Assembly: GCF_003429105.1 (NCBI RefSeq)
Contig: NZ_QVTD01000016.1
Coordinates: 1-64,000 of the forward strand
Source of the DNA: Peribacillus glennii
GTDB taxonomy: Bacteria > Bacillota > Bacilli > Bacillales > DSM-1321
DNA: 64,000 bases
Reading direction: 5' to 3'
A model generated the notes under the pieces. The model saw nothing but the letters and a program-made list of their open reading frames with translations. It made no database searches and was not told the DNA's origin. Positions within the stretch are counted from its first letter, which is position 1, and the number at the start of each line of letters is the position of its first letter. A program made the position numbers and the translations under genes. Shown piece after piece: positions 1 through 7,070 of this stretch.

Positions 1-1
1 A

Positions 2-349
2 ACCGAAATCACTTTCGCTGAATTCGATAAGAAGTACACGAAGGATCCACAGGAGAAACAATGGCTAGACGGTCTATTCGAATTTAGGGACGGTACAAAG
101 GTCAACACCGACTTACTTTTCTACTCTGCTAGCGACATTTTCGATTACGCTTCCGTTATTGTTTACGAAGGTAAAATCGCACATATGCAGCTTGAGACGG
201 TTAACTCAATCAATGAAATAGAGAAAGGACTCGGTATTTCATTTTCGGATGATGTTATCGTTGATCCAAACAGAGTAGGTTTCGATATTATCTTTAACGA
301 AAAATTCAAAGATGAAAATATCGCTAGATTTCCGAATGAATGGAATTAA
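2..349 (+). CDS. hypothetical protein, C-terminal part (runs off the left edge)
   Basis: An open frame enters from the window edge and ends at TAA 347-349, giving about 115 residues with no internal stop. The peptide is acidic and soluble looking, rich in Phe, Asp and Glu, and has no membrane segment. I do not recognise the family. A hairpin with a T-run follows directly, which supports a real gene end. Codon choice resembles the transfer-type genes further right, so it probably belongs to the same accessory element. The function is unknown and the 5' part lies outside the window. Confidence 0.5.
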   Translation, partial: TEITFAEFDKKYTKDPQEKQWLDGLFEFRDGTKVNTDLLFYSASDIFDYASVIVYEGKIAHMQLETVNSINEIEKGLGISFSDDVIVDPNRVGFDIIFNEKFKDENIARFPNEWN

Positions 350-353
350 AGAG

Positions 354-385
354 CGCCCTGGCCGCTATGGTCAAGGCGTTTTTTT
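354..385 (+). terminator. intrinsic terminator after the partial gene
   Basis: Imperfect GC-rich stem (CGCCCTGGCC against GGTCAAGGCG) followed by seven T, starting 5 nt after the stop codon of the partial gene. Confidence 0.6.
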
Positions 386-399
386 GGGGGGACATATAA

Positions 400-429
400 A
401 AAGGGGCTGCCTTTGATGACAGTCCCTTT
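400..429. terminator. hairpin, possible terminator
   Basis: AAAGGGGCTG pairs with CAGTCCCTTT with one mismatch around a short loop. A-rich and T-rich flanks could let it work on either strand, but there is no strong T-run. Confidence 0.35.
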
Positions 430-459
430 AATCTTTGCTGGAAAAACAAATTACAATTG

Positions 460-507
460 AAAGAAGCCCAATAATCAGGGACTCCTAATTATCAGGCTTC
501 TTTTTTT
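460..507 (+). terminator. intrinsic terminator
   Basis: AAAGAAGCC pairs with GGCTTCTTT, with an inner inverted repeat around AATAATCAGG, followed by T-rich sequence. It lies just before the ribosome site of the 19-codon gene. Confidence 0.5.
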
Positions 508-528
508 GCCATTTCGAAAAGGAGGAGA

Positions 529-588
529 ATGGCAGATATGCTGGCTGGCTTCGGCTTAATTTATACTATGTACAAGCTCGCAAAGTGA
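529..588 (+). CDS. very small hydrophobic peptide (19 aa)
   Basis: ATG at 529 follows a strong AAGGAGGAG ribosome site, and the frame ends at TGA 586-588. The product, MADMLAGFGLIYTMYKLAK, is short and amphipathic to hydrophobic. A terminator lies on each side, so it could form its own transcription unit. Small hydrophobic peptides near YjcZ-type genes are common in Bacillaceae, but I cannot name a family. The call rests on the ribosome site and the flanking hairpins; chance occurrence of so short a frame is possible. Confidence 0.4.
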   Translation: MADMLAGFGLIYTMYKLAK

Positions 589-606
589 CAGCCTGTTTTT
601 AACAAG

Positions 607-650
607 AAAAAGCCTAATAACTAGGCATTCACTAATTAAAAGGCTTTTTC
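607..650 (+). terminator. intrinsic terminator
   Basis: AAAAAGCCT pairs with AGGCTTTTT around a 25-nt interior that can itself fold, followed by TC. It ends the unit with the 19-codon frame. Confidence 0.5.
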
Positions 651-701
651 TATAGGACTCGTCCTAAACTGGACTTGTCCAATTATGCGGCGGTTTTTTG
701 A

Positions 702-806
702 TTAGTAACCGAAGGAACTGATTCCTAAAATGATAACCAACAGAACGAAAATTACAAGAACGAATGCAGCTTCTCTGCCACGTCCTTGTCCGTAATTCTC
801 ACCCAT
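702..806 (-). CDS. YjcZ-family small sporulation-type protein
   Basis: A 34-residue protein with a Gly/Tyr/Arg-rich head (MGENYGQGRGREAAF) and one transmembrane stretch (VLVIFVLLVIIL), ending GISSFGY. This is the pattern of the YjcZ/SscA group of tiny Bacillus proteins, several of which are linked to spore coat assembly or germination. A ribosome site (AAAGGAGTG) lies 6 nt before the ATG. A second member of the family is coded on the other strand at 1011. The role is inferred from family resemblance only. Confidence 0.75.
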   Translation of the reverse strand: MGENYGQGRGREAAFVLVIFVLLVIILGISSFGY

Positions 807-1010
807 ACTATTCACTCCTTTTCTTTTACTCAATCTTATAATATGTACAAGCTATTAAATTGGCAGCCTTTTTTAAAAGCATTTATCAAATTGATGAAAA
901 GGCACATTTTTAAGTAGGACAAACTCTTTGCCCTGTCCCATTAAACGGGTTGTACATAGTATGAAATTGTAAGATAGCTTTTCCACTAACACATAAAGGA
1001 GGATAACTAT

Positions 1011-1121
1011 ATGGGTGAATACACTGGCGGTGGCTACGGCGGCCAATTTGCTTTTATTCTTGTAATTTTCGTATTATTGGTGATTATTGGCTGTTCAGGA
1101 TTTTGTGGCGGCGGTTATTAA
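1011..1121 (+). CDS. YjcZ-family small sporulation-type protein
   Basis: A 36-residue protein beginning MGEYTGGGYGGQFAF, followed by the same membrane segment as the divergent neighbour at 702 (ILVIFVLLVII) and a tail with two Cys (GCSGFCGGGY). AAAGGAGGA lies 8 nt before the ATG. The shared core with the neighbour suggests duplication and inversion. The family is sporulation associated in Bacillus; the precise job is unknown. A hairpin terminator follows. Confidence 0.8.
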   Translation: MGEYTGGGYGGQFAFILVIFVLLVIIGCSGFCGGGY

Positions 1122-1144
1122 TCAATAGTTTTTGGACCTTTAAA

Positions 1145-1178
1145 AAGGACTCTCTCATGTGGAGGGTCCTTATTCTTT
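1145..1178 (+). terminator. intrinsic terminator of the YjcZ gene
   Basis: AAGGAC-TCTCT pairs with GGAGG-GTCCTT (with wobble pairs), followed by a T-rich run. Confidence 0.55.
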
Positions 1179-1230
1179 GCTGAAAAATCTAAATATACCC
1201 TTGCTGTTCATTTAACTTAGTCAATACATT

Positions 1231-1341
1231 TTAAAACGGTAGATCGTCAATCACCGGCCGCAACTGGCGGACAATCTCCGTTATATCGTGCTCTCCGTTG
1301 TATGTTACCTTCGCTTCGCCAGAACGTATTCCCCGATCATT
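1231..1341 (-). pseudogene. remnant: C-terminal end of the family also coded at 18339
   Basis: On the minus strand about 36 codons are open after an in-frame TAA, with no good start. The readable end carries GEHDITEIVRQL and then DDLPF before the stop. The intact-looking gene at 18339-18602 ends with GENDITELVKKI and DDLPF, so the two are clearly related. Only the C-terminus survives here, just downstream of the Mrr-type gene. The function of the family is unknown to me; both copies sit in mobile-element surroundings. Confidence 0.55.
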
Positions 1342-1358
1342 TTAATCCATCTTCGATT

Positions 1359-1955
1359 TTATAGGATCATTTTTGAAAGCTTATCTCTATCGATGAGAAT
1401 TACTTTGTTAACTTTAGCCAACTCGATTGCTGGATGTGTAAAATACTGATTAGTTACCACAATAGCAGAGGTGGCTTTATAGTAATTCACTGCAGCAACA
1501 ACTTGCTGAACTGCACTGACTCCAATATTACTATTGTAGCGTTTTGCTTGAACCACGTATTTTTTCCGCCCTTTATGCAATATTAAATCAGCTCCGAAAT
1601 CTCCAGAACCTTGTGTTACCTCTGCAAGATATCCATGTCGTTCAAAGACCGGTTTTAAAAACCTTTCAAATTCAAAACCATCCATATGATCGATTTCTCT
1701 TAGGTCAGTAGGTAGAATACTTTTATATCGAATTAAGCTTTTTAGAAATAAAAATAATCCAAAGAATTCTTTCCGTACAGACTTAAAAGTTAACGCAACC
1801 AAGAATGGTAAAGAAAGCATAACTAAACCTGTAGACACCTCATTAGGATTCTCCTTAATGAAATCAAATGTTCCCACGTACCATATATAGACGCTGAACG
1901 CAGCGATCAAATATGTCTGAATGTTCTTTTTAGCTCTTCTCACCAGTTTAGCCAA
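1359..1955 (-). CDS. membrane-anchored Mrr-type restriction endonuclease
   Basis: 198 residues. Two hydrophobic segments (about residues 13-30 and 41-56) precede a cytosolic Mrr-like nuclease domain (about 90-198). The domain shows DGFEFERFL, then GYLAEVTQGSGDFGADLIL and VVQAKRY, which matches the D...(Q/E)-x-K active site of the PD-(D/E)XK superfamily; the end (SAIVVTN, AIELAKVNKVILIDRDKL) is also typical. Family members cut DNA, often modified DNA, and proteins with TM plus Mrr architecture are widespread with unclear targets. The start is TTG at 1955 behind AGAGGTGAG. No methyltransferase partner is visible, which argues against a classical restriction-modification pair. Confidence 0.8.
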   Translation of the reverse strand: MAKLVRRAKKNIQTYLIAAFSVYIWYVGTFDFIKENPNEVSTGLVMLSLPFLVALTFKSVRKEFFGLFLFLKSLIRYKSILPTDLREIDHMDGFEFERFLKPVFERHGYLAEVTQGSGDFGADLILHKGRKKYVVQAKRYNSNIGVSAVQQVVAAVNYYKATSAIVVTNQYFTHPAIELAKVNKVILIDRDKLSKMIL

Positions 1956-2041
1956 TCTTTTCTCACCTCTTATAGAACCTTTCGTTCTATTTTAAACAAG
2001 AGGTTTGAAGCCTATACTTGTCCACTTTTGCAATGCACTCT

Positions 2042-2233
2042 CTATTTTTCGTACAAGTCATCCACCATACAACCTAATATTTCAGCCAACTTAAACGCCT
2101 TATATAATGATGGCATACTTTTTCCGGTACACCAATTAGACAACGTATTTGCGGACACGTTTAATTCATTCATAATAAACTCTCGTTTATATTTCGATTG
2201 TTTAATAAGTTCACCAATATTACTTTTAAGCAT
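2042..2233 (-). CDS. small XRE/Cro-type helix-turn-helix regulator
   Basis: About 63 residues starting MLKSNIGELI, with a helix-turn-helix of the Cro/C1 type (FIMNELNVSANTLSNWC) and the usual ending LAEILGCMVDDLY. It binds DNA, probably as a dimer. The start at 2233 is chosen because GAGGTG lies 6 nt upstream; a longer frame to 2284 lacks any ribosome site. It reads away from the FtsK-type gene at 2509, the usual place for a repressor controlling an integrative element. A 15-bp palindrome at 2478-2492 could be an operator; that link is inferred. Confidence 0.75.
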   Translation of the reverse strand: MLKSNIGELIKQSKYKREFIMNELNVSANTLSNWCTGKSMPSLYKAFKLAEILGCMVDDLYEK

Positions 2234-2477
2234 GCGAAACACCTCTATATTTATTTCTCCGTTAGCGACCGGTTTACCTTTCATAAAAATACTTCAATAA
2301 ATATCCAACTAATTTTGTTATGGACGTGCAAGTTTTTGGGCGTCCTCCCATACTCTTTACCATACGCATTACCAAACGGTCACAAAACGGAAGCGCGAAC
2401 GGATAAAATCTCGCATTAACCTTACGCATACCAACATCCATAACATTCGCTTTCGGAGTCGTTTTTCTTGCAACTAT

Positions 2478-2492
2478 CTATATCAGATATAG
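2478..2492. promoter_or_regulatory. short palindrome before the FtsK-type gene, possible operator
   Basis: CTATAT-CAG-ATATAG lies directly upstream of the AGAAGGGAGC ribosome site of the gene at 2509. Its position fits an operator, perhaps for the nearby Cro-type protein. No second copy was seen. Confidence 0.3.
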
Positions 2493-2508
2493 AAGGGAGC
2501 GTGGCGAT

Positions 2509-3816
2509 TTGCTATTTGAGGTAGTGTCGACAGCCAGTATGCTCGGAGTTTGGGGCGCTAGTCATTATTTCCGGACGAACACGAAGGACGATAACGATAA
2601 AATTCTGAAAATCGCAGAGAACTCCGGCCTGTACAAAAACGGAGAGAAGCTGCGCCTGTACCGTCGGAAACGGGAGCGAAAGAAGAAACCGAATTACACG
2701 GAATATGTTTATAAGATTCCGTTAGGACTCGAGCTCGAAGATTTCCTAGAGAAGTACGGAAAATTTAAGGACGGCTTAAATAACCGCAGTCAGCACCGGA
2801 TTCATTTACGCGACTTTAAAAAGCTGAAGCCGGACCGGAATATCGTTAAGCAAATCCGTAAAATACTCGAAAACCGCGACCAGTTGAATAAGAACATCGA
2901 AATGGAGTACGACGGCATGCTTATTATCCGGGTGTATGACAAAGGCCTTACCGATGACTTACCTTATGACGACGAGCTGCTTGCGAAGGTGGGTGGCTGG
3001 GAGGTGCCAAAAGGCGTCACAATGCGGGAGTTTATAAAGCATGACTTTGAAAAAATGCAGATGCTCGTAGTGGCCGGAATGACTCGGTACGGGAAAACGG
3101 TTTTTCTAAAGAACTCCATTACAACGTTAATCCATAACGAGCCTGATAATGTGAAGCTGACTCTCGTGGACCTCAAGGGTGGATTAGCCTTTAGCCGTTT
3201 CTCTAATTGTAAACAGGTTCACACCGTCGCCAAGAACGCGGAAGAATCGTTGCTCGCCCTCGATTTAATTCATGCGGAAATGGGGCAACGCCAGGCGCTA
3301 TTCTTATCGAAGGGTTGGGAAGACATTGGAGAGGCGGGATGGAAGGAACGGCATTTCATTATAGTGGATGAAGGCGCGGAAATCGCGGGCTTTGAAGACA
3401 AGGCACAGCGTGAACGTTGCACGTACTTACTTGGAGAGATCGCGCGTATTGGTGCCGGGCTTGGGTATCGCATGATTTTCGCCACGCAATATCCCGTAGC
3501 AGATGTGTTTCCGCGCCAGGTTAAGGCGAATACGAGCGCGGCCTTATGCTTCAAATTGAAGAACAGCACGCAAAGTATGGTCGTGCTTGACCGGAAAGGT
3601 GCCGAAGCCTTGCCTGTAGGATTACGTGGCAGGGCGATATATCAGACCGATCGAGACGTTATTGTTCAAACACCGTTTATTAAGAACGATTTTATCGATA
3701 CGAAATTAACGCCTCACATCACCTTTAGAGCGAGGAGTGAAAAGTCCGGTGCATCATCTAGAGGCAAAGAGGAAGGTACGGGAGGAAGCTATATTACTTA
3801 CTTTGAAGAGGCTTGA
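2509..3816 (+). CDS. FtsK/SpoIIIE-domain DNA translocase of a mobile element
   Basis: 435 residues. An N-terminal stretch with a short hydrophobic segment is followed by a basic linker and an FtsK/SpoIIIE ATPase core. Walker A is GMTRYGKT (about residues 189-196) and Walker B is FIIVDEGAE (about 282-290); later come ARIGAGLGYRMIFATQYP and LKNSTQS, typical of the fold. Such single-domain proteins in Gram-positive integrative elements (compare ConQ/YdcQ of ICEBs1) act as coupling proteins or DNA pumps. The start is TTG at 2509 behind AGAAGGGAG. The reading frame overlaps the next gene, so they are probably co-expressed. GC content is visibly higher than in flanking DNA, a sign of transfer. Confidence 0.85.
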   Translation: MLFEVVSTASMLGVWGASHYFRTNTKDDNDKILKIAENSGLYKNGEKLRLYRRKRERKKKPNYTEYVYKIPLGLELEDFLEKYGKFKDGLNNRSQHRIHLRDFKKLKPDRNIVKQIRKILENRDQLNKNIEMEYDGMLIIRVYDKGLTDDLPYDDELLAKVGGWEVPKGVTMREFIKHDFEKMQMLVVAGMTRYGKTVFLKNSITTLIHNEPDNVKLTLVDLKGGLAFSRFSNCKQVHTVAKNAEESLLALDLIHAEMGQRQALFLSKGWEDIGEAGWKERHFIIVDEGAEIAGFEDKAQRERCTYLLGEIARIGAGLGYRMIFATQYPVADVFPRQVKANTSAALCFKLKNSTQSMVVLDRKGAEALPVGLRGRAIYQTDRDVIVQTPFIKNDFIDTKLTPHITFRARSEKSGASSRGKEEGTGGSYITYFEEA

Positions 3817-4363
3817 TTTCTTAACACGTAATCAAATTCAGGCAATACAAAACCTTAAAAGTGACCGTAATGCCCAGCGAGTTCTCAAGCAAATGGAGGA
3901 ATATCTAAGCGTAATCCGAGACGGTGAATTTGTTTACTATTTAAACGCAGCAGGCAGGGCGCTTGTAAATTGCGATAAAGTGCGCAAAAGCACCGGCAAC
4001 ATACAGCATAACATCATGCGGAATCACATATACATCGCGTTTGGTTGTCCGGAGTCCTGGCGCAATGAAATGCGGATAAGAAGCGAAGGAGCAACTAAGA
4101 AGGAAAACGTTACTTGTGTGGCAGACGCACTTTTTAAGCAGGGCGACGTTTATGTAATCGTTGAAGTCGATAACACGCAGACAATGAAGAAGAATCAGGC
4201 GAAGATTGAAAGGTATCGGATACTAAGGCAGCGGGGATCGTTCGGCATGATGGCGCCGAAATTCGTTTGGATTACCAACAGCGAGCACCGTCGCGAAGAA
4301 TTGAGGAAGCTTAGTGGAGGAATGAACACCCAGGTATTTACTACATCGGATTTCACCGCATAG
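3749..4363 (+). CDS. replication-relaxation family protein
   Basis: About 204 residues. The N-terminal winged-helix-like part (AILLTLKRLDFLTRNQIQAI, VLKQM) and the C-terminal part (YVIVEVDNTQ, KIERYRIL, FVWITNS, RREEL) match the replication-relaxation family found beside FtsK-type genes on plasmids and integrative elements, where it is thought to help replication or transfer initiation. GTG 3749 lies 11 nt after GAGGAG; an alternative GTG at 3737 overlaps that site and is less likely. The gene overlaps the 3' end of the FtsK-type gene, which implies coupled translation. The exact biochemical role of the family is not settled. Confidence 0.75.
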   Translation: MHHLEAKRKVREEAILLTLKRLDFLTRNQIQAIQNLKSDRNAQRVLKQMEEYLSVIRDGEFVYYLNAAGRALVNCDKVRKSTGNIQHNIMRNHIYIAFGCPESWRNEMRIRSEGATKKENVTCVADALFKQGDVYVIVEVDNTQTMKKNQAKIERYRILRQRGSFGMMAPKFVWITNSEHRREELRKLSGGMNTQVFTTSDFTA

Positions 4364-4375
4364 GAGGATGACAGC

Positions 4376-4837
4376 ATGTTTAAACGGAACAAAACGGAAG
4401 TAGTCGGTACAATCAGCAATTTTATGGCCCACAAGGATCCAAAACCTACAAATAGTCGGTTTCAGTATACGGAAGAGGTTCGCGAATCACTGGGCGTCCT
4501 AGGGGCGCTAAGTGTAATTCCATTAGCCATTAAGCCATTGTTTACGGAGAAAGTCGCCTTTGCTGCGGAAGCTTACCCGGTTGCAGGTTCCGCCACGGCA
4601 GCCACCAACGCTATGTACGATAAGATGCTTCACGCCTTTGATCCGTTGATTACCTTAGTCCAGGCGCTTGCTTATCCGGTGGCAATGGTCGTAGTGCTTG
4701 GCGGGGCTCTTTTTATCATGATCGGCAACCGTGAAAAAGGCTTCGGCATGATGTCGGGTGCTGGCCTGGGCTATGCGCTGGTCCAAATGACTCCCCTTGC
4801 GCTAAATATCCTCGTTGAAGCTATGAAGGCGATATGA
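4376..4837 (+). CDS. VirB2/TrbC-like small membrane protein
   Basis: 153 residues. A basic head is followed by a hydrophobic segment near residues 40-65 ending in AFAAEA, which could be a signal peptide cut. Two closely spaced C-terminal membrane helices follow (about 98-117 and 124-145, with a GNREKGFG loop). This double-helix layout resembles pilin-like subunits of type IV secretion, although no residue match can be claimed. AGGAGG precedes the ATG. It sits between the replication-relaxation gene and a peptidase gene, and its stop overlaps the ATG of the next gene (ATGA), so it is part of a transfer-type operon. Confidence 0.5.
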   Translation: MFKRNKTEVVGTISNFMAHKDPKPTNSRFQYTEEVRESLGVLGALSVIPLAIKPLFTEKVAFAAEAYPVAGSATAATNAMYDKMLHAFDPLITLVQALAYPVAMVVVLGGALFIMIGNREKGFGMMSGAGLGYALVQMTPLALNILVEAMKAI

Positions 4838-5031
4838 TTGTCCGGATTACAAGTCGGTTCGGCGACGTCGACGCGGTACACAAAACACCGCACACCGGAA
4901 TCGATATTGCCATGCCGGAGGGTACTTCGCTGCAAGCCGTCGGGGAGGGCGTAGTTGACCGGATTTACGACGGAACGGCTGCGATAGGTAAAGGGTTATC
5001 AATCCGATATGAAGACGGCAGTGCCGGTTAA
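4834..5031 (+). pseudogene. M23-family peptidase, N-terminal half only
   Basis: The frame starts by ATGA overlap with the preceding gene and encodes SRFGDVDAVHKTPHTGIDIA, the first zinc-ligand region (H-x-G-x-D) of M23 (lysostaphin-type) peptidases, then GTSLQAVGEGVVDRIY and SIRYEDG. It stops after 65 residues, before the second ligand motif (HxH) expected about 70 residues later. The frame ends exactly where phage terminase sequence begins. So a cell-wall peptidase of the transfer operon has been cut by recombination and cannot be catalytic. Confidence 0.75.
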
Positions 5032-5488
5032 GCAGTGGGAAGAAGACGGTCTTCTTACTATTGTCGATGAGCCAGTCATTGATATCTCTCATATCGTTAA
5101 TTGGTTTGTTGAAATGAGGGAGATATATGGTGTTGATACGATTGTAGCCGATACATTTAGATTGGACCTTGTTAAAACCGCATTAGAAGCAGAAGGATTT
5201 AATTTGTTGTATATCCGTAACCCAAAAGCGATTCACTCGCTGCTGGCACCTAAAGTAGAAACAATGTTTGCAAAACAGCACATTATTTTCGATGACAATC
5301 CTCTTATGCGTTGGTATACAAACAACGTATATGTTCACATAAAGAAAGATGGGAATAAAGAGTATTTGAAGAAGGATGAAGTGAGGCGGAAAACAGACGG
5401 ATTCCAGGCATTCATCCATGCCCTATGGCAGGCAGATAATATACTTGTGGATGAAATCGACTTTTTTTTAGCTGGTATCAAATTTTAA
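5009..5488 (+). pseudogene. phage terminase large subunit, C-terminal nuclease part
   Basis: 159 residues resembling the nuclease half of a large terminase: VKQWEEDGLLTIVDEPVIDI, VDTIVADTFRLDLVKTALEA, then YTNNVYV and DGFQAFIHALWQAD. The ATPase half with Walker A and B is absent. The first residues overlap, in another frame, the broken M23 gene, so the 5' boundary is a recombination joint near 5015-5030. In a complete phage the enzyme packages DNA and would stand just before the portal gene, which follows here at 5931. Confidence 0.75.
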
Positions 5489-5503
5489 AGAGTCGAAAAA
5501 ATC

Positions 5504-5746
5504 CTAACAATTAGAGGGGTGTAATACTTTATCATGTAATTCTGTCTCAATAAATACAATCGTAGATTCAACATCGTTAAAAGTTTTAATGTCAGAGGTT
5601 CTTAGGTTTGTAATTTCAAAATAAGAACCCTTGTAACACACACATAATATTGGTGTCGATCTATTATCGTTAAAAGTTAATGATATTTCACTATTAGAGT
5701 ACTGTTTTATGGTTTTCAACATTGTTTTTGCATGCTCTAAGGACAT
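5504..5746 (-). CDS. hypothetical protein (80 aa)
   Basis: 80 residues, mixed alpha/beta in appearance (SEISLTFNDNRSTPILCVCY, YFEITNLRTSDIKTFNDVE), no membrane segment. AAGGAGGAG lies 8 nt before the ATG, which strongly supports translation. I do not recognise the family. It lies against the direction of the phage late genes, between the terminase fragment and the portal gene, so it may be a late insertion or a cargo gene. Confidence 0.6.
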   Translation of the reverse strand: MSLEHAKTMLKTIKQYSNSEISLTFNDNRSTPILCVCYKGSYFEITNLRTSDIKTFNDVESTIVFIETELHDKVLHPSNC

Positions 5747-5930
5747 GTTTCTTATCTCCTCCTTAATATAGGGAGTTGACTAAGAGAAGTCTCGTAGTTC
5801 CCAGAATAATATGTTTAATAGATTCACCTTAACATGAAAAATCTAATTTATATATAAGAGACTTTGTCGGAATTTAAAATTTATTTTGGTTTATCGTGTC
5901 TTTGACCGCATATTAAAGGGGTGATGATTA

Positions 5931-7070
5931 TTGGGGTTTCTGGATGCGATATTAAAAAGGAATAGTGAACTCGGATTCATGTTTGATGTGGAATTTTTCC
6001 AAGATACATCCACAAGAATCCATATGAAAAAGCTGGCTTTTGATACATGTGTTTCATTTCTTGGCCGGACGATTAGCCAATCTGAATTCCGGATTAAGGA
6101 TGGTAAGGAGTTTATAAAGGATGAACTCTATCACCGGTTAAATGTCAGGCCTAACAAAAACATGACGGCCAGTACCTTTTGGCAAACATTCGTCCACAAA
6201 TTGGTCTATGACAATGAGTGTCTAATCATCCAAGCCGATGACGGGGATCTTCTTATCGCAGATGACTTCGAGCACAACGAGTATGCTGTTTTGGAGGATA
6301 CATTCACTAAGGTAAAGGTGAAGGAATACGAATTCAAGCGAAGTTTTCGGCAAAACGAAGTCATTCATCTGAGATATAAAAACGAAAACCTATCACCCTT
6401 GATTGATGGGTTATTTTCTGATTATGGAGACCTTTTCGGACGCATCTTAAATGCACAAAAGAGAAAGAATCAAGTCCGTGCAACTGTAGATATGGACATG
6501 CTGGCAGCGAAAAGTGAACAACACCAAAAGAAGCTTCAGGAATTCATTGATAACATGTACAAAGCTATTGGTGAAAAAGATGTGGCTATCATTCCACAGC
6601 AGCCAGGGTTTAAATACTCTGAACAGACAAACGGCGGCGGCTCGGTTAACGGTCAAAGTGTGGATGAAGTAAACAGAGTAACCAACGGCTTCTTGGATCA
6701 AGTTGCAATGGCCATGGGTATTCCCACTAGCTTGCTTCATGGAGACATGGCCGATGTAGAGAAGCAAACCAAAAACTATATGCTTTTCACTGTTAGTCCT
6801 TTGTTGAAAAAAATAAAGGATCAAGCAGACGTTAAGTTCTTTACCCAGGACGATTACCTGAAAGGGAAATGCATTGATATCTGGCAAGTTTCTTATCAGA
6901 ACGTTTTTGACCTGGCAACAGCGATTGACAAGATTAGAGCTTCAGGGGTCATGAATGGAAATGAAATAAGAAGCAAGTTCGGCCTGGAAAGGGTGGATGA
7001 CCCATTGTTAGATAAGTATGTAATGACCAAAAACTATTCTGAGGTACTTGAAGGAGGTGAGAATGAGTGA
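5931..7070 (+). CDS. phage portal protein (HK97-type)
   Basis: 379 residues from TTG 5931 behind AAAGGGGTGATG. Typical portal features in order: LAFDTCVSFLGRTISQSEFR near residue 35, FWQTFVHKLVYDNECLI near 83, VIHLRYKN, and the region DQVAMAMGIPTSLLHGDMAD followed by KNYMLFTVSPLL. Length is close to that of small siphovirus portals. Portals form the dodecameric ring through which DNA enters the capsid. The end overlaps the next gene (GTGA), as in phage head operons. The gene itself looks undamaged although its partners are not. Confidence 0.88.
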   Translation: MGFLDAILKRNSELGFMFDVEFFQDTSTRIHMKKLAFDTCVSFLGRTISQSEFRIKDGKEFIKDELYHRLNVRPNKNMTASTFWQTFVHKLVYDNECLIIQADDGDLLIADDFEHNEYAVLEDTFTKVKVKEYEFKRSFRQNEVIHLRYKNENLSPLIDGLFSDYGDLFGRILNAQKRKNQVRATVDMDMLAAKSEQHQKKLQEFIDNMYKAIGEKDVAIIPQQPGFKYSEQTNGGGSVNGQSVDEVNRVTNGFLDQVAMAMGIPTSLLHGDMADVEKQTKNYMLFTVSPLLKKIKDQADVKFFTQDDYLKGKCIDIWQVSYQNVFDLATAIDKIRASGVMNGNEIRSKFGLERVDDPLLDKYVMTKNYSEVLEGGENE

